Assembly: GCF_004751985.1 (NCBI RefSeq) | Contig: NZ_CP038492.1 | Coordinates: 3,100,001-3,164,000 of the forward strand | Source of the DNA: Rhodophyticola sp. CCM32 | GTDB taxonomy: Bacteria; Pseudomonadota; Alphaproteobacteria; Rhodobacterales; Rhodobacteraceae | DNA: 64,000 nucleotides | Direction: 5' to 3' | Part shown: in pieces, positions 1 through 8,810 of the stretch | Layout of the letters: the number at the start of each line of letters is the position of its first letter | Position numbering within the stretch: position 1 is the first letter of the stretch | Made by a program: the position numbers and the translations under genes | The notes under the pieces: model-generated | Told to the model about the DNA's origin: nothing | The model's database searches: none | Seen by the model: only the letters and a program-made list of their open reading frames with translations

Positions 1-56
1 ATATCACGGCACTGACCGCCGTGATCGAGGATAATCTGAAAGGCTGGGTCAGCTGA
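1..56 (+). CDS. 3' end of an unidentified gene
   Basis: Read from base 3, the frame gives ITALTAVIEDNLKGWVS and then TGA at 54-56. Only 17 residues are inside the window, so no family can be assigned. It converges on the petABC operon, whose last gene ends at 286 on the other strand. The 229 bases between them hold one dispersed repeat (92-180) and nothing else recognised. Confidence 0.45.
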   Translation, partial: ITALTAVIEDNLKGWVS

Positions 57-91
57 TCCGGCGCGGTTCCTGACATATAGAGAAATCGCTT

Positions 92-180
92 ATTCTGCAC
101 CGCATATGCATCACGCAGAGGGCAGAGCCCGTACCGAGGGGTGGGCGCTGCCCGGCGGTGCCGCCGGGCGGTGGGTGATG
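92..180 (-). repeat. Dispersed intergenic repeat, family D, copy 1
   Basis: Read on the minus strand, this stretch matches 50092-50186 on the plus strand. Both contain the hairpin core GCGGCACCGCCGGGCAGCG, then GCCCTCTGCGT, and both end in GGTGCAGAAT. The middle part differs. Both copies lie between genes. The function is unknown; a repeat of this kind could be a non-autonomous mobile element or a conserved RNA hairpin. Confidence 0.6.
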
Positions 181-285
181 CGGGTTGGTGGGGAATTTCA
201 GGCCGAATCTTTGGCTCTCCCCGACCTGACGCAAAACGCGCCCGATATGGGGCGCATTTTACAGAAGTCTCTGTCTGAACCGGGT

Positions 286-1158
286 TTATTCTGCCGGGGT
301 ATCCGCGTCTTCGCGGTGTTTGACCGGCCACCAGATGCGTTTGTTGGTCAGATAGAGCAGGACCGACAGGAGGCTCAGGACGATCACAGCGGTAAAGCCC
401 ATTTTCTTCCGGGCCATCATATGCGGTTCAGCCGTCCATGTCAGAAAGGCCGATACATCCAGGGCCACGCTTTGCATATCGGTGGGGGCATCATCATGAT
501 AGACCATCTGCTCCCCTTCCGGCCAAAGTGGCGGCGCCATGGCGATCCACGACCCTTCGACAGTGCGGTGACCGTGATGATCCAGACACTCATCCGGGTA
601 GCCGCCGCTTTCAAACACGCGATTGTAGTGGCCGGTAAAATCATCGGGGGCGCAGGCGGGCGGGTCTTCATAACCGGTCAGGATCGAGGCCACATATTCC
701 GGCCCGCCGATACCATTGACCAGCGGGTTCAGCGCCAGACCATAGGGGCCGAAAAACCCGGCCCTTGCCTTGGTCATCAGGCTGAGATCGGGGGCGGTAT
801 CCAGGGCTGACATCGGAAAATTGTCGTTCGGCGTGGCCGCGCGCCAATCCTGCAGGTCAGTATCATAGACCTCGATATTGTTCTGTTCGATATAGGCCCT
901 GACCTGATCTTCGGGAAGCGCCGGGCCGCCCTCATCACTCAGCGTGCGGATCGGCACATAGCGCAGACCATGGCAGGCAGCGCAGACCTCGGTATAGACC
1001 TGAAGGCCGCGTTGCAGCTGGTTCTGATCGAACGCGCCGAAAGGCCCCTCGAAGGAAAAGCTGTAATTGGTCACATGGGGCTCGGTCCCGGCGGCCATGG
1101 CCCCCCCGGAGGCAAGGGCCAGCGCCGTCAGCGTGCCAAGGGCAAGGTTCCTGAACAT
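286..1158 (-). CDS. petC: Cytochrome c1 of the bc1 complex
   Basis: This 290-residue protein is the haem-c subunit of ubiquinol:cytochrome c reductase, passing electrons from the Rieske centre to cytochrome c in the periplasm. A Sec signal peptide occupies roughly residues 1-23 (cleavage after AMA-A). The haem-binding motif is CAACH, with Cys59, Cys62 and His63. A single C-terminal membrane anchor (about residues 251-270) is followed by a basic RIWWPVKHR tail. It is the last gene of petA-petB-petC, 18 bases after petB, so co-transcription is likely. The length and the single anchor match Rhodobacter cytochrome c1. The identification is secure. Confidence 0.97.
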   Translation of the reverse strand: MFRNLALGTLTALALASGGAMAAGTEPHVTNYSFSFEGPFGAFDQNQLQRGLQVYTEVCAACHGLRYVPIRTLSDEGGPALPEDQVRAYIEQNNIEVYDTDLQDWRAATPNDNFPMSALDTAPDLSLMTKARAGFFGPYGLALNPLVNGIGGPEYVASILTGYEDPPACAPDDFTGHYNRVFESGGYPDECLDHHGHRTVEGSWIAMAPPLWPEGEQMVYHDDAPTDMQSVALDVSAFLTWTAEPHMMARKKMGFTAVIVLSLLSVLLYLTNKRIWWPVKHREDADTPAE

Positions 1159-1176
1159 GTCAGTGTCGTCCTTTCT

Positions 1177-2526
1177 TCACTCAGCCGGGTTCGAAGCCGG
1201 GGCGGATGCGCCGCCATCTGCCTCGGGGCCGTAATGGGCGTTGAAATCTTCCTCGATGGTGTCGGGCTGGGGCAGCGGTTTCTCGATCACCCCGAGGATC
1301 GGCAGGATGATCAGGAAATATGCGAACCAATAGGCTGACCCGATCAGCGCGATATAGGGGTAAATCCCTTCCGCAGGGCGGGCGCCGACCCACATCAGCA
1401 TGAAGAAGTTGAAGATGAACAGCCAGAACCACCATTTGAACATCGGGCGGTAGCGGCCGGACCGGACCGAGGAAGTGTCAAGCCAGGGCACAAGCGCCAT
1501 GACCACAATCGCCCCGAACATCGCAATCACGCCGAAGAACTTGGCGTCAACGATGCCACCGGTCAGGAAGCTGGACAGGATCACAACCCAGACATCTCCG
1601 TCAAAGGCACGCAGGATCGCGTAGAACGGCAGGAAATACCATTCCGGCACGATATGGGCCGGGGTCGCCAGCGGGTTGGCCTCGATATAATTGTCGGGGT
1701 GGCCCATGAAATTGGGCAGGTAGCCGACGATGGCAAAGAAGGCCACCAGGATCACCATCAGGGCAAACAGGTCCTTGATCACGAAATAGGGCCAGAAGGG
1801 CAGGGTGTCCGCATCGGCCTCCTTGCGCGATGTGCGGCGCACTTCGACACCGGTCGGGTTGTTGTTGCCGGTGGTGTGGAACGCCCAGACATGGACGATC
1901 ACCAGACCCAGGATCACGAAGGGCAGCAGATAATGCAGCGACAGGAAACGGTTCAGCGTGGCATTATCCACCGCCGGGCCGCCAAGCAGCCAGGTCTGGA
2001 TGCTGTCACCGATGAACGGGATCGCCCCGAACAACCCGGTGATCACGGTTGCACCCCAGAACGACATCTGACCCCAGGGCAGCACATAGCCCATGAAGGC
2101 GGTGCCCATCATCATCAGATAGATCAGCATGCCGATGATCCATGTGATCTCTCGCGGGGCCTTGTAGGACCCGTAATAGAGACCCCGGAAAATATGCATA
2201 TAGACCGCGATGAAGAAGAACGAGGCACCGTTCATATGCAGATAGCGGATTGCCCAGCCGCCATTCACGTTGCGCATGATATGTTCTATCGAGGCAAAGG
2301 CCATATCCACATGCGGGGTGAAATGCATCACCAGCACGATGCCGGTGACGATTTGCAGAACCAGGAAGAACACCAGAACAATACCCCAGATCCACATCCA
2401 GTTGAGGTTCTTGGGCGTGGGGATCATCAGCGTGTCATACAGCAGCGAGACGATGGGCAGCCGTTTGTGCAGCCATTTCTCGGCGCCTGATTTCGGGTCG
2501 TAATGGTCGTGGGGAATGCCGGACAT
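1177..2526 (-). CDS. petB: Cytochrome b of the bc1 complex
   Basis: This 449-residue membrane protein carries the two b haems and the quinol oxidation and reduction sites of complex III. The four haem ligands are His97, His111, His198 and His212, the same numbering as in Rhodobacter. The quinol-site PEWY motif is at 294-297. Hydrophobic segments fit eight membrane helices. The open frame continues upstream, but the ATG at 2526 ([10 protein letters not shown]) has a strong AAGGAGGA ribosome-binding site and gives the family N-terminus, so it was chosen. It lies 10 bases after petA and 18 before petC. Confidence 0.97.
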   Translation of the reverse strand: MSGIPHDHYDPKSGAEKWLHKRLPIVSLLYDTLMIPTPKNLNWMWIWGIVLVFFLVLQIVTGIVLVMHFTPHVDMAFASIEHIMRNVNGGWAIRYLHMNGASFFFIAVYMHIFRGLYYGSYKAPREITWIIGMLIYLMMMGTAFMGYVLPWGQMSFWGATVITGLFGAIPFIGDSIQTWLLGGPAVDNATLNRFLSLHYLLPFVILGLVIVHVWAFHTTGNNNPTGVEVRRTSRKEADADTLPFWPYFVIKDLFALMVILVAFFAIVGYLPNFMGHPDNYIEANPLATPAHIVPEWYFLPFYAILRAFDGDVWVVILSSFLTGGIVDAKFFGVIAMFGAIVVMALVPWLDTSSVRSGRYRPMFKWWFWLFIFNFFMLMWVGARPAEGIYPYIALIGSAYWFAYFLIILPILGVIEKPLPQPDTIEEDFNAHYGPEADGGASAPASNPAE

Positions 2527-2536
2527 GTCTTCCTCC

Positions 2537-3118
2537 TTAACCCAACAGAATGGTGGTTTCGTCCACGAAGGACACGGTTGGGACCGGAAGGTTTTCCGGT
2601 GCGGGGCCTTTGCGGATGCGCCCCGACGTATCATAGTGAGAGCCATGGCAGGGGCAGAACCAGCCCCCGAAATCACCGGCGCCATCGCCAAGCGGGACAC
2701 AGCCCAGATGGGTGCAGACGCCCCACATCACCAGCCATTCGCCGGTATTCTCGCCATCACCGAAGGGCGGCAGGGAACGGTTTTCGTCGGTGGCGTCAGA
2801 GCCCCCGGCAATATTTTCATTCCGCGACAGGGGATCGACCAGTTCGGACAGATCGACGGCGCGGGCGGTCTCGATCTCATCCTCGGTGCGGTGGCGGACG
2901 AAAATCGGCTTGCCCAGAAACAGCACCGTCAGTTGCGTGCCAACCTGGACATCGCTGACATCCACGCGCAGCGTCGAGGCTGCCTGCACATCGGCAGACG
3001 GGTTCATCTGATTGATCAGCGGCCAGACGGCGGCCCCGGTTGCGACAGCGCCGACACCACCTGTTGCATAGAACAGAAAGTCGCGGCGCGAACTGGGATT
3101 GTCTTCTGCGTGTGACAC
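2537..3118 (-). CDS. petA: Rieske iron-sulfur subunit of the bc1 complex
   Basis: This 193-residue protein holds the 2Fe-2S cluster that takes the first electron from quinol. The cluster ligands are in CTHLGC (Cys135, His137, with Cys140) and CPCHGS (Cys155, Cys157, His158). A twin-arginine motif, SSRRDFLF, at residues 9-16 precedes the membrane anchor, as expected for a Tat-inserted Rieske protein. The start is a GTG at 3118 (VSHAEDNP) preceded by AAGGGAG. The longer upstream frame has no family resemblance. It is the first gene of the pet operon; the 160 bases up to the next gene must hold the promoter. Confidence 0.95.
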   Translation of the reverse strand: MSHAEDNPSSRRDFLFYATGGVGAVATGAAVWPLINQMNPSADVQAASTLRVDVSDVQVGTQLTVLFLGKPIFVRHRTEDEIETARAVDLSELVDPLSRNENIAGGSDATDENRSLPPFGDGENTGEWLVMWGVCTHLGCVPLGDGAGDFGGWFCPCHGSHYDTSGRIRKGPAPENLPVPTVSFVDETTILLG

Positions 3119-3278
3119 CGAACGCGTCTCCCTTATCTGGGCCCGGAATGGGTGGACCTGAATACCAAACTGGCCCCGGGGTCGCCCGAAACCATTTTGC
3201 GTGTTTCTATGGAATGCGAGGGTAGGCGTCCAGCGGACAAACGGGCGCAGCCGGGCCGAAATGTCGCAGGTAAAATCC

Positions 3279-3887
3279 TCACATTGCAGGGGGCATCGTG
3301 CCCTGCATCGACGGGCGTTCGGCAAAACCGGCATACCACGCGGCCAGATTGTCCCGGCCCGGGCGCCAGTCTTTGTCGCCATGGCGGAAATCCAGATATC
3401 CAAGGGCGCAGGCGATGGCGATCTGGCCCATATCCAGCGGGCCGTGCAGATGGCTCATCCAGCGGGTCTCAATCGCATCCAGGGTGCGCGTGACCTTTTC
3501 CCACTGGGCATCCAGCCAGGGCTGATACCAGAGCTCTTCGGGCCGCAGGCGTTTTTCGTAGACCGAGATCACGGCGGCCTCCATCAGCCCGTCTGCGGTC
3601 GCCTCCAGCGTCAGGGTGTCCCAGACCCGCGCCTCGGGGTACAGCCCGGCCTGCGCGCGATGATCAAGAAACCGGGTGATGACCCGGCTGTCATAAAGCG
3701 TGGGCCCGTCGTCACGGAGCAGGGCGGGGATTTTGCCAAGCGGGTTGGCCGCCGCCGCTGTGGGTGCGGTGTTCAGCGGTGTGGTGGCGACATCCGTGAA
3801 GGGCACATCCTGTTGCCCGGTTTCCAATAAAACAGCCCTGCATTTGCGGACAAATGGCGAGGCGGGGGAGCCGATAAGTTCCATCAT
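3279..3887 (-). CDS. Glutathione S-transferase family protein
   Basis: This 202-residue soluble protein has the two-domain GST plan. The N-terminal thioredoxin-like domain begins [16 protein letters not shown] and contains NPLGKIPAL and the Asp-Ser pair [11 protein letters not shown] that normally holds the glutathione gamma-glutamyl group. A helical C-terminal domain follows. The likely active residue is a Ser/Thr near SPASPFV, as in bacterial beta/theta-like GSTs. The substrate is unknown. The start overlaps the stop of the upstream gene as ATGA (3884-3887), so the two are translationally coupled. Confidence 0.88.
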   Translation of the reverse strand: MMELIGSPASPFVRKCRAVLLETGQQDVPFTDVATTPLNTAPTAAAANPLGKIPALLRDDGPTLYDSRVITRFLDHRAQAGLYPEARVWDTLTLEATADGLMEAAVISVYEKRLRPEELWYQPWLDAQWEKVTRTLDAIETRWMSHLHGPLDMGQIAIACALGYLDFRHGDKDWRPGRDNLAAWYAGFAERPSMQGTMPPAM

Positions 3888-4165
3888 TTCAGACGTTTGA
3901 CCTTTATGCGGGCGAAGCCGGTTGCGTCGATTTCCACGCCGGGACCGGATCGGCCCAACCGATAGGAGCGGGACCAGCGCAGGGTGCCGTTGATCTGTTC
4001 ATCATCCCGGCGCAGGGTCACGCCTTCGGGGGTTTCATCCATCGCATCTTCGACCCGCTGATCGCGCCGCCCGGTCGCGGCCACACGGGTTGCGGCATAG
4101 GCCGCCAGGGCCACAGCCCCGTAACGCAAGGCGAAGCCGGCAATCGGCGCAACGGGAAGGGCCAT
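3884..4165 (-). CDS. Small membrane-associated protein of unknown function
   Basis: This 93-residue protein has one hydrophobic N-terminal segment (PIAGFALRYGAVALAAYAA, about residues 7-25) followed by a charged, soluble region. No catalytic motif is visible and I do not recognise a named family. The ATGA overlap with the downstream GST gene suggests a two-gene operon. It may be a membrane-anchored accessory protein, but no function can be assigned. Confidence 0.7.
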   Translation of the reverse strand: MALPVAPIAGFALRYGAVALAAYAATRVAATGRRDQRVEDAMDETPEGVTLRRDDEQINGTLRWSRSYRLGRSGPGVEIDATGFARIKVKRLK

Positions 4166-4219
4166 AGATATCTCCGGTTTGTTGATCCCCTTACATGTAG
4201 GGGTGCAGGCGGCATCTGT

Positions 4220-4846
4220 CTATTCCGGGTCGTTCACGGCCAGCATCAGGCTGGATAAAAGCCCGGTCTCCTGCCCGATGGGGGAGGTGCTTACCTCAGC
4301 GGCGGCGGCCTCTCGCACTGTGGCGCTTTTGGTCTGGTTCAGTTTCCAGGTGCCGTCGATATCGGTGATCTCGAACCGGAAGGGCAAAATCGTGCGCATC
4401 ATCCGGTTCAGCGCATCCTCCGGCATCTTGTCGGTGGTCCAGGGCGGTTTTGGCAACAGCTCTGCCTCAAACCGCGCGGCCAGCCTGTCCAGTTCCGCGC
4501 GCAACTGCCCGTGGTCCATCGGGTGAAGATGCCCGCGCAAATGCACAGCGACATAGTTCCATGTCGGCACCTGGGCCGGGTCGCCATACCAGTCGGGGGA
4601 GATATAGCCATCAGGTCCGGTGACCGCGATGACCGCAGGGGTCGGGGCGGTCACGGCGCGGGCAATAGGGTTCGAGCGGAGAAGATGCAGCCCGGCCTCG
4701 GTTCCGTCTGCGTTCAGCACAAACGGGATATGAGAGATCAGCGGCGCAGGCTCCGCATTGATCGACAGCGCGCCAAACCCCCGCGCACGCGCAAAACTCA
4801 GGTTCCGGGCCTGGGGTTCGCCGCGATAAGCCGGGTTGGGGTGCAT
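4220..4846 (-). CDS. PaiB-like FMN-binding split-barrel protein
   Basis: This 208-residue protein resembles the PaiB family, originally described as negative regulators of sporulation and protease genes in Bacillus and structurally FMN-binding split barrels. Family landmarks are the N-terminal MHPNPAYR, the LLRSNPIAR segment, YISPDWYG followed by VPTWNYVAVHLRG, and a C-terminal KLNQTKS. The start at 4846 was chosen because the family begins M-[YH]-x-P; 19 further upstream codons have no counterpart. It is probably a flavin- or haem-binding enzyme rather than a proven transcription factor. It stands alone, 54 bases from the next gene. Confidence 0.85.
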   Translation of the reverse strand: MHPNPAYRGEPQARNLSFARARGFGALSINAEPAPLISHIPFVLNADGTEAGLHLLRSNPIARAVTAPTPAVIAVTGPDGYISPDWYGDPAQVPTWNYVAVHLRGHLHPMDHGQLRAELDRLAARFEAELLPKPPWTTDKMPEDALNRMMRTILPFRFEITDIDGTWKLNQTKSATVREAAAAEVSTSPIGQETGLLSSLMLAVNDPE

Positions 4847-4889
4847 TTTACGGGGTCCGATCCTTGAGCCTGGCCATCTTGCGGATAGG

Positions 4890-4921
4890 CCCGGGTTTGG
4901 CAAGGCCCGGGTTTGGCAAGG
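4890..4921. repeat. Two-unit 16-bp tandem repeat
   Basis: The unit CCCGGGTTTGGCAAGG occurs twice in perfect tandem between the PaiB-like gene and the next gene. It lies just upstream of the PaiB-like start and could affect its promoter. Otherwise it looks like a simple slippage duplication. Confidence 0.75.
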
Positions 4922-4936
4922 GACGGGCCGGAAAGA

Positions 4937-5479
4937 TCAGCCGTTCAACGGCTCCACCGACAGAATAATGGGGACCCGGCCATTGCGGATCACATAAAGC
5001 CGATAAGCCTGACCCGAGACCAGCGCCGCCATCTGTTCAGGCGCTTCAAATTGGAATGTCCGTCTCCTGATCTTGTAGAAATATCCCGTGCCCAGCTTGT
5101 GTTCCGGTGTCCTGATCTCTTTGGACCAGACTGAAACCGGGCCTTCCAGAACCGAAATCGTGCCATTTGCCAGCGCCCGACCGTGAAGGCGGGCATTTAC
5201 CCAGACCCCGATGAAGATCAGAACAATCCCGCCGGAGAAACCCAGCAGAACCGGCCGGGCCTGATCCATTCCCGGTTGGGTGGCAAATAGCGAGAAGGCA
5301 AGAAACGCCAGCGCGAGAGCCCCGAAAACCACCACCGCCGCGCGTGCGCCTTTGCCATGTATCCTGCGATACGCCTCCAGCCGCGTCTGCTGTGTGGCAG
5401 ACAGGCGGCCCGCCCGGTTTTCCGACAAATCCTCTGCCGTGAACCCGAAGGCCTCCTGCCGCTTTGCGTCACTGGTCAT
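4937..5479 (-). CDS. Two-helix membrane protein, function unknown
   Basis: This 180-residue protein has a charged N-terminal region (residues 1-45), two membrane helices (about AAVVVFGALALAFLAFSLFA and VLLGFSGGIVLIFIGVWV), and a soluble C-terminal domain with a conserved-looking GTGYFYKIRRRTFQF segment. No enzyme motif is seen. The C-terminal part may face the cytoplasm. I do not recognise the family. It is transcribed alone on the minus strand; the upstream region contains transposase debris. Confidence 0.65.
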   Translation of the reverse strand: MTSDAKRQEAFGFTAEDLSENRAGRLSATQQTRLEAYRRIHGKGARAAVVVFGALALAFLAFSLFATQPGMDQARPVLLGFSGGIVLIFIGVWVNARLHGRALANGTISVLEGPVSVWSKEIRTPEHKLGTGYFYKIRRRTFQFEAPEQMAALVSGQAYRLYVIRNGRVPIILSVEPLNG

Positions 5480-5499
5480 TTTCCACCCAATGCTTGCGG

Positions 5500-5778
5500 A
5501 AACATCCGACCCCCGGGTCGTACCCTATGAGGGATGGCCTTTGCGGGCAATCAGGTGCTCCCGCCCGGTTGCTGCGCATTTTGGACTGGCACCGCGATGG
5601 TATCAGTCGGGTGACCGATGGCGGCGTGCTGGACGTGCAGGCCGGTGGCATCAGCCAAGGCATCGCGCAGTTCAAACAGAGGGATGTCGGGGCCCTGAGC
5701 GATCAATTCTTCGAAGAAGCCGACATGACCCCAATTTACCTGACCCCTTTCGCCGATCCTGAGGGGCAGGATCGGCAC
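5500..5778 (-). pseudogene. Decayed transposase fragment, possibly IS630-like
   Basis: The minus strand encodes a patch reading FFEELIAQGPDIPLFELRDA and then LADATGLHVQHAAIGH. This resembles the helix-turn-helix region of IS630-family transposases, where a pattern like PDIxLxELxxxL...G..V....I is typical. The frame breaks on both sides and no DDE catalytic region is present. It is therefore a remnant. Assignment to IS630 rests on pattern memory only and could be wrong. Confidence 0.4.
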
Positions 5779-5913
5779 GGCCTGTCAGGCGTTTCTGGGC
5801 CCGTGGATATTTCTCCACAACATCCGGCAACGTGACAGACGATATCATCATTCAGTATCTGGCATTACATTCCAGACGCGATGCTACCGGCATCCGCCGG
5901 TAGTCTTTCACTG

Positions 5914-5929
5914 CCGCAGACAACATCAA
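5914..5929 (+). repeat. Left 16-bp direct repeat flanking the Abi-like gene
   Basis: The sequence CCGCAGACAACATCAA is repeated perfectly at 6854-6869, in the same orientation, with 940 bp between copy starts. The two copies bracket a single gene, an AT-richer leader and a hairpin. This is the pattern expected of a duplicated target or of attachment sites left by an inserted segment. Confidence 0.7.
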
Positions 5930-5939
5930 CCTTCCCTAA

Positions 5940-5976
5940 AAGCAATAAAGTCCGCGCTGGGCGGACTTTATTGCTT
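5940..5976. terminator. 16-bp perfect stem hairpin
   Basis: The arms AAGCAATAAAGTCCGC (5940-5955) and its exact complement (5961-5976) are separated by five bases. There is no T run after the stem, although both arms are AT-rich at their base, so it could work as a terminator in either direction. Its position just inside the left direct repeat suggests it belongs to the inserted segment. Confidence 0.55.
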
Positions 5977-6152
5977 AGTCGTTTGACGGTGAGGGTGGCC
6001 GAAACCCGCGACCTCACGCGCCGTTCAGCGCTAAATATATCAACTAAATATCAACAGTCAACTAAAGCCAATAGCAGTCAATGTCTGTTTTCGTTGCCTC
6101 TTCATAAATAAAATGCTTTAATGACATATGGTTAGGTAAAACTAAGTGGTCC

Positions 6153-6806
6153 ATGCCGTTCACTCCTGATGAGATTCATGTCCTGCCAGACATTTTTTCA
6201 GCCCCACGGTTTGCGACATATCTGGGCGAGAAAAATGGCCATCGGGTTGACGCGTTAGACCTCTATAAGTGGAACCTTGATGTTTCCTGCGCCTTCTTTG
6301 CTCCTCTACAAGTGTGTGAAGTCAGTATTCGCAATGCAATCTCTGAGGCTATAGCACTGACATATGGCGCAAACTGGCCATACGAGCAAAGTTTCGAGAT
6401 CGCTCTGCCAAACCCGAGACGGTCTTACAGCCCAAGAGCAAACCTTCTGCAACATCGCAACCAACCTACAGCAGGTAAAATTATCGCTGAATTGAAATTT
6501 GTTTTCTGGGAGCGCATGTTCACAAGCCGGCATGACAGCACAATGTGGAACCGCCATCTACGAACGGTTCTGCCTAACATGGAAGCAGGGCAGACCGTCC
6601 AAGAACTACGGAGTGAAGCGTATACTACCCTGAGAGCGATACGCGATTTGCGGAACCGCATTGCGCATCATGAGCCAATTTTCCGCCGCGACATCCAGGT
6701 AGAGTACGACCGCATCAGGAAAGCCGTAGGATGGCGCAGCACGGTTGCGGCCGATTGGCTCGATAAGGTCGAAACAGTCACTTCTCAGGTTGCAAATAAA
6801 CCCTGA
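6153..6806 (+). CDS. Abi-like (AbiD/AbiF-type) HEPN-domain protein
   Basis: This 217-residue protein resembles Abi_2-family abortive-infection proteins. The telling features are an N-terminal Y-KWN-[DE]-SCAFF-like helical region, VCEVSIRNAISEAI near residue 60, and RDLRNRIAHHEPIF near residue 170. The last is an R-N-x3-H-H-E-P signature of the HEPN-like nuclease fold. Proteins of this family block phage growth, in some cases by RNA cleavage. No ribosome-binding site is obvious. The gene and its leader are AT-richer than their neighbours and sit between perfect 16-bp direct repeats, so recent acquisition is likely. No antitoxin gene is visible beside it. Confidence 0.72.
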   Translation: MPFTPDEIHVLPDIFSAPRFATYLGEKNGHRVDALDLYKWNLDVSCAFFAPLQVCEVSIRNAISEAIALTYGANWPYEQSFEIALPNPRRSYSPRANLLQHRNQPTAGKIIAELKFVFWERMFTSRHDSTMWNRHLRTVLPNMEAGQTVQELRSEAYTTLRAIRDLRNRIAHHEPIFRRDIQVEYDRIRKAVGWRSTVAADWLDKVETVTSQVANKP

Positions 6807-6853
6807 ATGACAGTTTCGGAAACACAACCCGGTTTGGAAAATGACCAGGCAAT

Positions 6854-6869
6854 CCGCAGACAACATCAA
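6854..6869 (+). repeat. Right 16-bp direct repeat flanking the Abi-like gene
   Basis: This is the perfect copy of 5914-5929. It lies 47 bases after the Abi-like stop codon and about 118 bases before the next gene. Confidence 0.7.
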
Positions 6870-6987
6870 AAGGGTCTGATGATGCGGCGTTACGATTGAC
6901 CCGCAACCCACGGACGCGCTACGCCTTTTCCGGCGCAGATGGTAGCAGCCCCGTCATGTAAACCGGGGTGAGCGAGAGAGGATGCAT

Positions 6988-8640
6988 ATGGCCGAGTTCG
7001 AACGCGAATCGATGGAATATGACGTGGTGATCGTGGGGGCCGGCCCTGCCGGGTTGTCCGCCGCAATCCGGCTCAAGCAGCTTGATGCGGATTTGAACGT
7101 GGTCGTGCTGGAAAAGGGCTCCGAGGTCGGCGCGCATATCCTGTCAGGCGCGGTGCTGGACCCGGCTGGTCTGGACAGGCTGATCCCCGACTGGCGCGAC
7201 AAGGATGCCCCGATCAATGTGCCCGTGCGCAAGGACCAGTTTTATATGCTGGGCCAGGGCGGTGCGATGCGCATCCCCAATTTCATCATGCCGCGGCTGA
7301 TGAACAACCATGGCAATTACATCGTCTCGATGGGCAATGTCTGTCGGTGGATGGCGGAACAGGCCGAAGGGTTGGGGGTGGAAATCTTCCCCGGCATGGC
7401 CTGTTCAGAACTGGTGTATGACGGTGCCGGTGGTGTCAAAGGCGTTGTCGCAGGCGAGTTCGGCAAGAACGCCGATGGCACCCCGTCTGACGCCTATGAG
7501 CCGGGGATGGAACTGCACGGGAAATACGTGCTGTTGGGCGAAGGCGTGCGCGGCTCCCTCAGCAAGGAAGTTATCGCCAAATATGATCTGAGCGAGGGGC
7601 GCAGCCCGCAGAAATTCGGTCTGGGCATGAAAGAGATCTGGGAGATCGACCCTGACAAGCACCGCGAGGGCAGCGTAACCCACACGATGGGCTGGCCGCT
7701 TGGGTCAAATGCCGGTGGCGGGTCATTTATCTATCATCTTGAGAACAATCAGGTTTATGTGGGTTTCGTTGTCCATCTGAACTATGAAAACCCCTATCTC
7801 TCCCCCTATATGGAGTTTCAGCGGTTTAAACATCACCCGATGGTGGCTGAACTTCTGGAAGGCGGCAAACGCATCGCCTACGGGGCCCGTGCGATCAGCG
7901 AAGGCGGCTGGCAGTCGATGCCGAAAGCCGCGTTTCCCGGCGGGGCGCTGTTGGGGTGCAGTGTCGGACTGGTGAATGTGCCGCGGATCAAGGGCAATCA
8001 TAATGCGATGCTGTCGGGGATTGCGGTGGCCGAAGCAGCCCATGCCGCCATTGCCGAAGGCCGGGCGGGAGATACGCTGGAGGCCTATGAGAGTGAATTG
8101 CGCAGCGGCCCGATCGCCAAAGACCTCAAACGCGTGCGCAATGTCAAACCGCTCTGGTCGCGTTTTGGGCTGACCGGCGGGCTGTTTCTGGGCGGCATGG
8201 ATATGTGGGTGGCCAATATCACCGGGGTCACGTTGCTTGGCACCCTGCGCCATCACAAGACCGATGCGGAACACACCGGCAAAGCCGCCGATTACCAGCC
8301 CATCGCCTATCCCAAACCTGACGGTGTTCTGTCTTTCGACCGGCTGACCAATGTCAGCTTCTCGATGACCAATCACGAGGAAAGCCAGCCCCCGCATCTG
8401 CATCTGGCCGACCCGTCCATTCCGATTTCGGTCAACCTGCCGGACTATGCCGAACCTGCGCAGCGATATTGCCCGGCAGGTGTCTATGAGGTGGTCGAGG
8501 AAGGGGGCAAAGACCCGCGTTTTGTGATCAACTTCCAGAACTGCGTGCATTGCAAGACCTGCGATATCAAAGACCCCAGCCAGAATATCAACTGGACCGT
8601 GCCGCAAGGCGGGGATGGGCCGAACTACCCCAATATGTGA
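6988..8640 (+). CDS. etfD: Electron-transfer flavoprotein-ubiquinone oxidoreductase
   Basis: This 550-residue enzyme moves electrons from reduced ETF, fed by acyl-CoA and other dehydrogenases, into the ubiquinone pool at the inner membrane. The N-terminal FAD-binding motif is VVIVGAGPAG. The 4Fe-4S cluster ligands near the C-terminus are Cys495, Cys519, Cys522 and Cys525 (NCVHCKTC context). The ATG at 6988 was preferred over 6982 because AGAGAGG lies at proper spacing from it. It stands alone. A pair of palindromes follows the stop at 8693-8735. Confidence 0.95.
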   Translation: MAEFERESMEYDVVIVGAGPAGLSAAIRLKQLDADLNVVVLEKGSEVGAHILSGAVLDPAGLDRLIPDWRDKDAPINVPVRKDQFYMLGQGGAMRIPNFIMPRLMNNHGNYIVSMGNVCRWMAEQAEGLGVEIFPGMACSELVYDGAGGVKGVVAGEFGKNADGTPSDAYEPGMELHGKYVLLGEGVRGSLSKEVIAKYDLSEGRSPQKFGLGMKEIWEIDPDKHREGSVTHTMGWPLGSNAGGGSFIYHLENNQVYVGFVVHLNYENPYLSPYMEFQRFKHHPMVAELLEGGKRIAYGARAISEGGWQSMPKAAFPGGALLGCSVGLVNVPRIKGNHNAMLSGIAVAEAAHAAIAEGRAGDTLEAYESELRSGPIAKDLKRVRNVKPLWSRFGLTGGLFLGGMDMWVANITGVTLLGTLRHHKTDAEHTGKAADYQPIAYPKPDGVLSFDRLTNVSFSMTNHEESQPPHLHLADPSIPISVNLPDYAEPAQRYCPAGVYEVVEEGGKDPRFVINFQNCVHCKTCDIKDPSQNINWTVPQGGDGPNYPNM

Positions 8641-8692
8641 CCCGTAGCAGATAGGTCGCGGGCTGGTCCGAGATGCGAATGCGCCGCAGAGG

Positions 8693-8735
8693 GTGGAAAA
8701 CTCGAGTTTTCCACACGGAATTCTGGAGAATTCCG
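8693..8735. repeat. Twin palindrome, copy 1
   Basis: A perfect 22-bp palindrome (8693-8714, half-site GTGGAAAACTC) is followed after one base by a 20-bp near-perfect palindrome (8716-8735, half-site CGGAATTCT). The same paired layout recurs at 25288-25330, 29130-29169 and 49907-49949, always downstream of a gene. Loopless stems of this kind may end or protect transcripts. Confidence 0.75.
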
Positions 8736-8810
8736 GCGATCACGGTTTGCAGTCATCCGAAGGCAGAGGTGGCGAAGAAACGGGTCATTCCACCTCTCTG
8801 TGGGACTGAA

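Noticed and set aside
106..810. Long plus-strand ORFs opposite petC, petB, pncB, fliK and others
   Set aside because: These are shadows caused by high GC on the strand opposite well-identified genes; they have no family features or ribosome-binding sites.
5464..5835. 123-residue plus-strand ORF
   Set aside because: It overlaps the transposase relic in the other strand, has no ribosome-binding site and no protein-like features.
5985..6032. tRNA-like fragment in the Abi-like cassette leader
   Set aside because: The minus strand has GAGGTCGCGGGTTTC followed by CACCCTCACC, reminiscent of a tRNA 3' end, but the T-arm does not pair and no other arm is present.
6807..6853. Integron attC site after the Abi-like gene
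   Set aside because: No GTTRRRY/RYYYAAC core pair or long folded palindrome is present, so an integron cassette is not supported.
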